Origin: Clostridium sp. CS001
Lineage (GTDB): Bacteria > Bacillota > Clostridia > Clostridiales > Clostridiaceae
Assembly (NCBI RefSeq): GCF_020443565.1
Contig: NZ_JAIZZN010000008.1
Coordinates: 104,836 to 168,835 of the forward strand
Direction of reading: 5' to 3'
Length of the DNA: 64,000 nucleotides
The notes under the pieces are model-generated. The model ran no database searches, had not been told where the DNA came from, and saw nothing but the letters and a program-made list of their open reading frames with translations. Position numbers and translations under genes: made by a program. Of the stretch, positions 57,135-64,000 are shown one piece after another (position 1 is the stretch's first letter; the number at the start of each line of letters is the position of its first letter).

Positions 57135-57965
57135 ATGATAAAAAATAAAGCTAAAAAATTTACTATGGTAGCAATAGTTTCAATTTTCTCAGTTGCATTT
57201 ATAATGGGGGGATGTGGAAAAAAACAGGAAGTAGCAACAAAAAAAGATACCACTCAAGAGGTAAAAGAACAATCATGGGATAAAGTAAAACAAAAGGGAG
57301 AGCTCACAGTAGGACTTTGCGCAGAGTTCGCACCCTTTGAATCAAGAAACGAAAAGACTGGTGAAATTGAAGGTTTTGATGTTGACATGGCAAAGTCACT
57401 TGGTGAAGAATTAGGAGTTAAAATTAAAATTGTTGATGCACAATGGGAAGCCCTTGTAGGTGGAGTTGAAAAAGGAGATTATGATGTACTTATAACTTGT
57501 ATGTCTAAAAAAGAAGCAGCACAAGGAAATATTAATATGACTGATGTATACTATAATCTTAATGATGTAATTGTTGTGAATAAAGACAATAATTCCATAA
57601 ATTCAGCTGATGATTTAAAAGGAAAGGTTGTTGGAGTACAAGCAGCCAGCAGTAGTGAGCAAGCTGTAGATGCGCTTAAGGAGCTTAAAGAAGTAAAAAG
57701 ATATAATAGAAATCCAGAGGCATTTATTGATTTGCAAAATAAGAGGATAGAGGCCGTTGTTGTTGGATATGCTTATGCAGCAACTCAAATGAAACAAGCA
57801 AAAGATATTAAGATAATAGATAAACCTATAGCAACACAAGAAATTGTCATGGTATTGAAGAAAGGAAATGATTCTTTAACTACTAAACTGAATGAGGGGT
57901 TAGGAACGATTAAGAAAAATGGTAAATATGATAAAGTTATAACTAAATGGCTTAAGTTAAACTAA
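57135..57965 (+). CDS. Polar amino-acid ABC transporter, substrate-binding lipoprotein
   Basis: A 276-residue SBP_bac_3 lipoprotein. Signal peptide with lipobox MGGC (lipidated Cys27). The binding domain carries LTVGLCAEFAPFESRNEKTG and GFDVDMAKSLGEELG typical of FliY/HisJ-like proteins. The ligand cannot be read; cystine-like or other sulfur amino acids are plausible from the neighbouring desulfidase. GGAAGGAGAT lies at the end of the preceding gene. Confidence 0.9.
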   Translation: MIKNKAKKFTMVAIVSIFSVAFIMGGCGKKQEVATKKDTTQEVKEQSWDKVKQKGELTVGLCAEFAPFESRNEKTGEIEGFDVDMAKSLGEELGVKIKIVDAQWEALVGGVEKGDYDVLITCMSKKEAAQGNINMTDVYYNLNDVIVVNKDNNSINSADDLKGKVVGVQAASSSEQAVDALKELKEVKRYNRNPEAFIDLQNKRIEAVVVGYAYAATQMKQAKDIKIIDKPIATQEIVMVLKKGNDSLTTKLNEGLGTIKKNGKYDKVITKWLKLN

Positions 57966-57968
57966 GGT

Positions 57969-58631
57969 ATGGATATAAAGTTTGATATTATTATAAATAG
58001 CTTACCATATTTACTTAATGCAACATTAGTAACTATAAAATTTACGATTGTCTCATTTATATTTGCCCTAATCATTGCTTTTACAGTAGGAATACTAAGA
58101 AGTCTTAAAATACAAAAAATAATTGATATAATTCTTAGAGGGTATATGGAGATATTTAGGGGAACGCCACTTATAATTCAATTATTTTTTATCTATTATG
58201 GACTTCCTACAGTTGGAATTGTATTAAATTGCAATACTGCGGCAGTAATAGGACTTGCTTTAAATAGTGGCGCATATATGTCTGAAATTATAAGGGCTGC
58301 TATTTTATCTATAGATAAGGGGCAAAGTGAGGCTGGTTTTTCTCTAGGGTTTAATAAGTTTCAAACTATTTTATACATTATAATGCCACAGGCTATAAGA
58401 AACTCAATACCACCACTTATGAATGCATTTTCAGGACTGTTAAAAGATAGCTCATTGATATCTGTAATTTCAATAACAGAGCTAACAAGAAGTGGGAATC
58501 TTATATATTCGAGGACTTCAAGACCTTTTGAAATATATATTACTCTTGGATTATTCTACTTTGGCATGACTTATGCAGTTTCTCTTATTTCATATCAAAT
58601 TGAAAGGAGGAATAATAGATGGAACAGCTAA
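57969..58631 (+). CDS. Polar amino-acid ABC transporter, permease
   Basis: A 220-residue HisM/GlnP-type permease with five membrane spans. The family start TLVTIKFTIVSFIFALIIA, GYMEIFRGTPLIIQLFF and the EAA loop (AGFSLGFNKFQTILYIIMPQ) are present. A single permease gene suggests a homodimer. It starts 3 bases after the binding-protein stop and overlaps the ATPase gene by 13 bases. Confidence 0.92.
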   Translation: MDIKFDIIINSLPYLLNATLVTIKFTIVSFIFALIIAFTVGILRSLKIQKIIDIILRGYMEIFRGTPLIIQLFFIYYGLPTVGIVLNCNTAAVIGLALNSGAYMSEIIRAAILSIDKGQSEAGFSLGFNKFQTILYIIMPQAIRNSIPPLMNAFSGLLKDSSLISVISITELTRSGNLIYSRTSRPFEIYITLGLFYFGMTYAVSLISYQIERRNNRWNS

Positions 58632-59359
58632 TTGAGATTAAAGACGTTTATAAATCATATGGAGATATTCAGGTTTTAAAAGGAGTTTCTTTAAACATTA
58701 GCAAAGGTGAGATTGTAGCCATTATAGGTATAAGTGGTTGTGGTAAAAGTACTCTTATAAGGTGCATAAGTGGGTTGGAGAGAATACAATCAGGAGAAAT
58801 ACTAGTTAGTGGTACACCTATTAATGGAAAAGAAAAAAGATCAAAGGAAACAAGAAAAAAAATAGCAATGGTATTTCAGAGCTTTAACTTATTTCCACAC
58901 TATACTATTTTGGAAAATATAATGAAGCCTTGCATTATAGTTAATAAGATAGATCGGGAATCTGCAAAAAACATTGCTATAGCTCTATTAAAGAAAGTTA
59001 GACTTGAGGATAAAATCGATTGTTATCCTTATAGTTTATCAGGAGGTCAAAAGCAAAGGGTAGCTATTGCAAGAGCGCTTGCCATGGATCCAGAAATAGT
59101 TCTATTTGATGAACCTACCTCGGCACTTGACCCTGAAATTGCTTATGAGGTACTGGATACCATAAAAGCTTTAGGGGAAGAGGGACTTACTATGGTTATA
59201 GTTACTCATCAAATTAAGTTCATAAGGAATATAGCAACCAGGATAGTTTTTATAGATGAAGGAGTTATATGCGAGGATGGCTCTCCACAGGAGGTTCTTG
59301 ATAATAGTAATAATAATAGACTTAAAAAGTTTTTAATGAGACTTGATGAAAGTCTGTAG
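58619..59359 (+). CDS. Polar amino-acid ABC transporter, ATP-binding protein
   Basis: A 246-residue ATPase of the HisP/GlnQ type. Walker A GISGCGKST, Q-loop MVFQSFNLFPH, signature LSGGQKQRVAIARAL, Walker B VLFDEPTSALDPE and switch His in VTHQIKF. AAAGGAGG precedes the ATG. It completes a three-part importer with the lipoprotein and permease. A repeat-derived terminator follows. Confidence 0.95.
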   Translation: MEQLIEIKDVYKSYGDIQVLKGVSLNISKGEIVAIIGISGCGKSTLIRCISGLERIQSGEILVSGTPINGKEKRSKETRKKIAMVFQSFNLFPHYTILENIMKPCIIVNKIDRESAKNIAIALLKKVRLEDKIDCYPYSLSGGQKQRVAIARALAMDPEIVLFDEPTSALDPEIAYEVLDTIKALGEEGLTMVIVTHQIKFIRNIATRIVFIDEGVICEDGSPQEVLDNSNNNRLKKFLMRLDESL

Positions 59360-59382
59360 AAGTAGGATTGTTAAAATAAAAA

Positions 59383-59487
59383 TGAAACATATATATTTAG
59401 TAGAAAACATATGAATAAGTCTTAGGATTAATTGACTTACTCATATGTTTTCTTGATAATATGTGATTCTTTTTTATTTTATAATTA
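59383..59487. terminator. Bidirectional terminator, copy B of the 87-nt repeat
   Basis: GAAAACATATGAATAAGTC pairs with GACTTACTCATATGTTTTC at 18 of 19 positions; a T-run follows. Bases 59401-59487 match copy A at 56377-56463 (77 of 87). It lies between two convergent genes and could end both. Confidence 0.8.
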
Positions 59488-61216
59488 ATTCAAATAATTT
59501 CTTGGCTGCCTTTTTAGGACCATCTTTCTCTTGTCCTTCTATACCTAAGGAAGTTCTAATTTGACCAACTTTTACTCCTGTTTTAAAGAATTCTTCAAAA
59601 TATTGTACTAAGAGTACATCTACTAATTCTTGCTTTTGTGCAGGTCCAAAAGGATTTGCAAAATAAGAGTTTACAAGACCTAGTTCTGTAGTAGTACCTT
59701 TTGCCATCCTTGCTCCTCTTTTGCAGACATCAATAGCATCATTTGGATTTGTAAAGAAGTCTATTTCCTCTATACCTTCTTTTACTTCTTCATAATTATT
59801 TGCATAAAGGAATAAATCTATAGGATATCCTTTAATTATATCTTTGTAACTTGCTACAGGCATAACAAGTCTTGCATTTATTTTATCGGGGTTCATGAAG
59901 ATACTTCTATCAATTTCTTTAAATGCATAGCCAGCATCTAAATCATCAAGGCGTACAAAAGCGCCAATTTCTGTTCCAAAGGCCAATGGTTTGCCACCGT
60001 CATTCATTGTCAGAACACCCATATCATCAAAGACAATAGTCATGTCACTTATATAATCTTCACTTAAACTTCTAAAGGCTTCTAAGCTTTCAGACTTACC
60101 AGCACCACTATCACCCATAATAACAACATTTGCACTGTTGCCGTTATTCATAACAATGTTTACCATTGCACCATGAATTGGTAAATGACCTCGTTTAATC
60201 ATGATTAGGTTATGCAGAGTTAGAGTCATTTTTTTTACATATCCGAAATAATCAATTTCTTCACCATAACTCACGTAACCAAGCATAATTTTATTTTCTA
60301 TATCATCATAAAATACTGTTTTGACTTTTGGAGCTCTATCGTTAGCACCAAAAACAAAAACCATATCTGGTTTAATTCCTCTATATTCGCTTTCCCTTGC
60401 CATTTCAAATAAGTTACAAAGAGTAATTGCATGAGCCATAAAATCTCTGTGGATATAAATGAATGCAAGCAAGGAGCCAACTTTAGCTGGATAGCAAAAC
60501 CAATGATCTGTTGTTAGAGTGCAATCTTTTAATGGGTTCTCAAAACATTCTTTAAATATTCCATCTCGAGTGTTCTTTTTAGGATAACTTATATAAGGTA
60601 AATCAAGAATTATTGAATCAATAAAAGGAATATCCTCCAGTTGTTCATATTCTTGTGGTGCATGCCAATTTACATTATTAACAATTATACCAGCATTACC
60701 ACCTGCAGGAAGCTGTCTATAAACAGTGGGTTTGTGTCCAACAATATTCTCTTCAATTTTTCTGTATAAATTGAGAATAAGCATTGAAAAATCATTGTTA
60801 GCTTCAACAAATCGTGTTTTTTCTAAACCTTCATTAATTTTATTGTTTTGGATTACAGTATATCTTTCAAGCTTTCTCCAGAAACCATAGAAATCTTCTA
60901 TAAAATCTATAAATTTATCCTTGTTGTTTACAAAGGAACTATACTTAGTATTTAAGTTTATAATTTCATCTACACTTAGTACAGATAAGAGCTTAAATAA
61001 ATGTATAATAAAAACATCTAAATCACCATTATCTGTGCTTGCATTTTGAGTTAAATATTTATAGATATTTGAATTTTTCTTTTTTATTTTTTTAAGATAT
61101 GCATTAAAAACTCTTCTGAAGCCTTCACTTTCTAATAGTTTTTCAGGACTATTGCAGTACTTAGCGGTAAAATTTATCATTACTTTATCATTGCTTAGAG
61201 AAAATTCTTTTTTCAT
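59474..61216 (-). CDS. PEPCK / HPr-kinase-like P-loop protein
   Basis: A 580-residue protein. Near residue 370 lies a P-loop GDSGAGKSE preceded by LPIHGAMVNI, and FDDMG (metal-binding pair) about 30 residues later, as in the PEPCK/HPrK-P superfamily; GDSGAGKSE is closer to HPr kinase than to canonical PEPCK (GLSGTGKTT). Clostridial proteins of this type are annotated as phosphoenolpyruvate carboxykinase. The N-terminal 200 residues are helical and unassigned. Reaction not determined. GGAGGTGC precedes the ATG. Confidence 0.7.
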   Translation of the reverse strand: MKKEFSLSNDKVMINFTAKYCNSPEKLLESEGFRRVFNAYLKKIKKKNSNIYKYLTQNASTDNGDLDVFIIHLFKLLSVLSVDEIINLNTKYSSFVNNKDKFIDFIEDFYGFWRKLERYTVIQNNKINEGLEKTRFVEANNDFSMLILNLYRKIEENIVGHKPTVYRQLPAGGNAGIIVNNVNWHAPQEYEQLEDIPFIDSIILDLPYISYPKKNTRDGIFKECFENPLKDCTLTTDHWFCYPAKVGSLLAFIYIHRDFMAHAITLCNLFEMARESEYRGIKPDMVFVFGANDRAPKVKTVFYDDIENKIMLGYVSYGEEIDYFGYVKKMTLTLHNLIMIKRGHLPIHGAMVNIVMNNGNSANVVIMGDSGAGKSESLEAFRSLSEDYISDMTIVFDDMGVLTMNDGGKPLAFGTEIGAFVRLDDLDAGYAFKEIDRSIFMNPDKINARLVMPVASYKDIIKGYPIDLFLYANNYEEVKEGIEEIDFFTNPNDAIDVCKRGARMAKGTTTELGLVNSYFANPFGPAQKQELVDVLLVQYFEEFFKTGVKVGQIRTSLGIEGQEKDGPKKAAKKLFELIIK

Positions 61217-61561
61217 TGGGCACCTCCATGTGTTAAGTTGTATGTCGCAATTAGGAAAGTGAAACTTTTACAAGGGAATGATAGCATAAACAGCAGTAAA
61301 AATTTCAATTCCATACTATAATACTTCAAAAATGAAATACTGGCAACAACTAAATTGCAATAGTCGCATTTTAGTATATTTTTATTCTAATGATATATTA
61401 TATTAATTTGGACTTTACAATAAGATTATGGTGTAGTTTTTAAAAGCTATAAGCTATAATAATAGTATGTGCACGAATGTAAATAACAAGTCATGTATTA
61501 GTGAATTGTAGCTTGTTATTTATTTGAATATAAGGTGTAGGATAAGTAAAGGAGTGATATA
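61217..61561. other. Divergent intergenic region with leader hairpin
   Basis: About 345 bases. TATAAT (61455-61460) may serve the EamA gene. AAATAACAAG (61481-61490) and CTTGTTATTT (61512-61521) form a perfect 10-bp stem in the presumed leader. No riboswitch type was recognised. Confidence 0.4.
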
Positions 61562-62473
61562 GTGAAAAGTAAAAAAGCACCTCACTTAATGGCGATTATG
61601 TTAATGGTTATGTGGAGTCTGTCTTACTTAAGTATAAAGGTTATAGCGGCAGAGGTAAGTCCAACATTATCAGCATTTTATAGGTTTGCATTAGCTGCAA
61701 TAATTTTAATTGTTATATTAAAATTAAAGTATCCGCAGGAGAAAATTTTAAAAGAAGATAGGTTGAAATTAGCACTGGGTGGAATTTTTGGAGTGGGTGT
61801 ATATTTTATTTTTGAAAATTATGCGGTGGCATATACATCTGCATCAAATGTAGCAATTTTAATTGCGTCTATACCTATATTTACTCTTTTTTCTCAAAGG
61901 ATAATTTATAAAGAGAAAATGACCTATGGAAAAGTATTTGGGGCTACGTTAAGCTTAATCGGAATTATTATAATAGTTATGTCTAAGGAAAGAGTAAGTC
62001 TATTTTCAAAGGGTAGTATAGGAGACCTAATGACTTTGGGGGCAGTGTTTTCTTGGATAATTTATAACATAGTTTGTAGCAACTTTAAGGGCAATTATAA
62101 AAGCATTACCATAACTACTTATCAAATTGTATGGGGTGCACTTTTTTTAAGTCCTTCAATATTTTTTAGTGCTTTGCAAATGCCTTCTACAAAGGTTGTA
62201 TTGAATATAGTATTTTTATCAATTTTTTGCTCATGTATTGGTTATATAGTATATGTGTATTGCCTAAAAGAACTTGGAGCAACTGTCATTACTACATATA
62301 TAAATCTTCAACCTATTATGAGCATAATTGCTGCAGCAATCATTTTAAAGGAAGCTATAACTATTTGGCAAGTAATAGGGTGTGGTGTAATAGTAATAGG
62401 AGTAACTTTAGCTAGCCTTGATGGCAAAATTGATATTATTTATAAGAAAGATAAAGGGCACTCCATTAACTAG
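61562..62473 (+). CDS. EamA-family (DMT) transporter
   Basis: A 303-residue membrane protein with ten predicted spans in two EamA repeats (about 8-140 and 150-285). The wording LMVMWSLSYLSIKVIA and the proline/glycine-rich helices are typical of drug/metabolite exporters. Substrate cannot be predicted. Start GTG 61562 after AAAGGAGTGAT. Its terminator overlaps the stop codon. Confidence 0.88.
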   Translation: MKSKKAPHLMAIMLMVMWSLSYLSIKVIAAEVSPTLSAFYRFALAAIILIVILKLKYPQEKILKEDRLKLALGGIFGVGVYFIFENYAVAYTSASNVAILIASIPIFTLFSQRIIYKEKMTYGKVFGATLSLIGIIIIVMSKERVSLFSKGSIGDLMTLGAVFSWIIYNIVCSNFKGNYKSITITTYQIVWGALFLSPSIFFSALQMPSTKVVLNIVFLSIFCSCIGYIVYVYCLKELGATVITTYINLQPIMSIIAAAIILKEAITIWQVIGCGVIVIGVTLASLDGKIDIIYKKDKGHSIN

Positions 62474-62500
62474 AAAGTTAATAGAGTGCCTTAAATTTTT
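62457..62500 (+). terminator. Terminator overlapping the EamA stop codon
   Basis: GGCACTCCATTAACT pairs with AGTTAATAGAGTGCC (one mismatch) around a 4-base loop, followed by TTAAATTTTT. The TAG stop is at the loop. The dacA-type gene ends just beyond on the other strand. Confidence 0.8.
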
Positions 62501-62510
62501 AAACAACAAT

Positions 62511-63761
62511 TTAAAATCTACCTCTTCTACCACGGCTATTTTTGCGCCTATTGATAGAAACAATTAGTAACATAAGTAAAACTAAAACTACAATTAATAT
62601 AATTACTGCTGCAGCATAGATAACTATGTTGTCTTTAATAAGTGTAGATTTTGAAATCATTGGATATAATTTATAAGTTTTTTGTGAATCTCTTTGTTTA
62701 AAATCTAAGGTTCCAATAGAAGTTTCTTTATTAAGTTTCCATGCATTTATACCATCAGCTTTGATTGAAGTTTGAGCTTTTACATCATTATTATAAAAAG
62801 TTATATCTTCTTTTGATTCTAGTGGAATATTAACTGTTCTTTCTGGTCCTATAAGTGGAATAACCTTATAAGGGACAGAGATTGTTTTGATTGCAGTATC
62901 TTTTTTATGAAGGACGTCTTTTTTAGCGCTATAACTATAATCTATTAGCTTTTGCATATCTTCAAAGACTTTCGTATCCTTTGCGTCATTCTCAGAATTC
63001 ATAACAACACCTATGATATGTCGACCGTTACGTTCATATATAGAAACTAAACATCTTCCAGCCTTTAATGTATAACCAGTTTTGCCACCTACGTTACCAG
63101 CTACGCCAAGGAGTTTATTTCTATTTTCAACCACAGCAGTAGGTCCATTAGTAGATTTAATTGTACTAGTTTTTTTAGCCATGGATTGTTTTACCCGATC
63201 ATTCTTATAAGCAGCCTGACCTAAGATAGTTAAATCGTAAGGAGTTGTATAGTGATTATTATTTATGTCATCTAAACCATTTGGGGTGATAAAGTTAGAA
63301 GCTTTCATTCCTAGGGCAGCAGCTTTAGCATTCATCATTTTAGCAAAACTCTCGGCATCACCTCCAACATTATCTGCAATCATATAAGCTATATCATTTC
63401 CAGAATAAAGAAGAAGTGCATCCATTACATTATCAGCAGACATTGTATCGCCGACTGCTACAGGGTGAATATTTAAATTATAAGAGTATGCTGGTTGTTT
63501 TTTTGCAGTTTCTGTATAGGTCAAATTGTCTGTTGTAGCCTTATTTTCAGCAAGTAACAAGGCAGTAATAAGCTTTGTAATACTTGCAGGGTACATCTTA
63601 TTATCAATATTTTTAGTATAAATAATTTCATTAGTATCCATATCTACAGAAATAGCAGCTTTACCAATTAAGTCTAGTGGCTTGTCAGCAGCGAAAACAG
63701 TTGTAGAAAAGAGTAAAGTAAATGTTAGTGTAAGTATTAAAAGTCGATTTTTTATTTTCAA
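62511..63761 (-). CDS. dacA: D-alanyl-D-alanine carboxypeptidase (PBP5-like, S11)
   Basis: A 416-residue exported penicillin-binding protein trimming stem peptides of peptidoglycan. Signal peptide ends near VFAAD. Catalytic motifs: SITK (SxxK in PASITKLI), SGN and KTG (GGKTGYT). A C-terminal beta domain (about 300-370) is followed by a membrane span (about 383-404) and a basic tail (NRRKNSRGRRGRF) with inside orientation, instead of the amphipathic anchor of E. coli PBP5. The start is TTG at 63761, seven bases after GGGAGAG; the ATG at 63768 is out of frame. Confidence 0.93.
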   Translation of the reverse strand: MKIKNRLLILTLTFTLLFSTTVFAADKPLDLIGKAAISVDMDTNEIIYTKNIDNKMYPASITKLITALLLAENKATTDNLTYTETAKKQPAYSYNLNIHPVAVGDTMSADNVMDALLLYSGNDIAYMIADNVGGDAESFAKMMNAKAAALGMKASNFITPNGLDDINNNHYTTPYDLTILGQAAYKNDRVKQSMAKKTSTIKSTNGPTAVVENRNKLLGVAGNVGGKTGYTLKAGRCLVSIYERNGRHIIGVVMNSENDAKDTKVFEDMQKLIDYSYSAKKDVLHKKDTAIKTISVPYKVIPLIGPERTVNIPLESKEDITFYNNDVKAQTSIKADGINAWKLNKETSIGTLDFKQRDSQKTYKLYPMISKSTLIKDNIVIYAAAVIILIVVLVLLMLLIVSINRRKNSRGRRGRF

Positions 63762-63786
63762 TTTTCATCTCTCCCTTAAATATCTA

Positions 63787-63804
63787 GTGTAGCGTACGCT
63801 ACAC
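63787..63804. promoter_or_regulatory. Perfect 18-bp palindrome upstream of dacA
   Basis: GTGTAGCGTACGCTACAC is a perfect palindrome 25 bases before the dacA start. It is much more GC-rich than its surroundings. It is a good candidate for an operator or a compact hairpin in the leader. Confidence 0.6.
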
Positions 63805-63821
63805 CGATTGATTTTTATTCA

Positions 63822-63855
63822 TTTATACATAGACTACATATAATCTATGTATAAA
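63822..63855. promoter_or_regulatory. 12-bp inverted repeat further upstream of dacA
   Basis: TTTATACATAGA (63822-63833) and TCTATGTATAAA (63844-63855) are perfect inverted arms around 10 bases. The layout suits a dimeric regulator, possibly covering the promoter. The rest of the region to 64000 shows no gene. Confidence 0.5.
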
Positions 63856-64000
63856 CTATTTTATGATTATAATTAGTGCACAATATTCTAAAGATGCGTC
63901 TAAGCTGTAAGTACAGATTATGCTCATATCCTCGCCAATATATATGAATTTATATCGCGATAAGTGTTTTCAATTCATTTATAAAACGACAGACATGAAA

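Overview
The window is low-GC, AT-rich DNA that looks like a chromosome segment of a Clostridium sensu stricto (Firmicutes, endospore-forming anaerobe). Evidence: strong AGGAGG-type ribosome sites, frequent GTG and TTG starts, extended -10 promoters (TGnTATAAT), a T-box leader before argS, PPi-type phosphofructokinase, a Gly/Cys-rich small protein of the clostridial chorion-like type, YhaO/YhaN, and a Gram-positive type IV pilus locus. The species cannot be named from the sequence. No tRNA, rRNA or CRISPR array was seen.

Layout. 1-5018: end of a recQ gene, a DEAD-box-like helicase, a YkpA/YbiT-type ABC-F ATPase and a small Cys/Gly-rich protein. 5330-11013 (approximate): a Tn554-like mobile element with three overlapping tyrosine recombinases, a DUF6262/TnpC-like protein and three small cargo genes; it abuts exoA and may have split a short leader reading frame. 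11063-18016: exoA, an orphan PASTA-domain Ser/Thr kinase, a PilZ protein, an unknown membrane protein, then a T-box-controlled argS. 18168-22161: two divergent RNase H-fold proteins of YprB type on either side of a feoA-feoB-Cys-rich protein operon under a probable Fur site.

22752-38528: a type IV pilus locus: pilB, pilC, major pilin, pilM, pilN, pilO, three minor-pilin-like genes (one carrying a long beta-rich region), a large secreted PA14/Ig-like adhesin, a second pilin and the prepilin peptidase. A strongly structured RNA separates the major pilin from pilM. No pilT is present in the window.

38700-47034: a small membrane protein, gltX, pfp, a VIT/vWA protein, an SprT-like metallopeptidase, an intergenic region with several stacked stem-loops, and threonine aldolase. 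47228-54030: the YhaO/YhaN nuclease-ATPase pair, and a reverse-strand operon of GAF-like, ThDP-dependent and SpoIIAA-like proteins. 54345-64000: topB, then a TudS-related desulfidase plus polar amino-acid ABC transporter flanked by two copies of the same 87-nt terminator repeat, a PEPCK/HPr-kinase-like P-loop protein, an EamA exporter and a D-Ala-D-Ala carboxypeptidase preceded by two perfect palindromes.

The least explained parts are the recombinase-trio element and its junction with exoA, the structured RNAs at 26176-26318 and 45774-45942, the duplicated terminator around the desulfidase/ABC operon, the GAF/ThDP/SpoIIAA operon, and the large adhesin in the pilus operon. All functional calls come from reading motifs by eye; no database search was possible.
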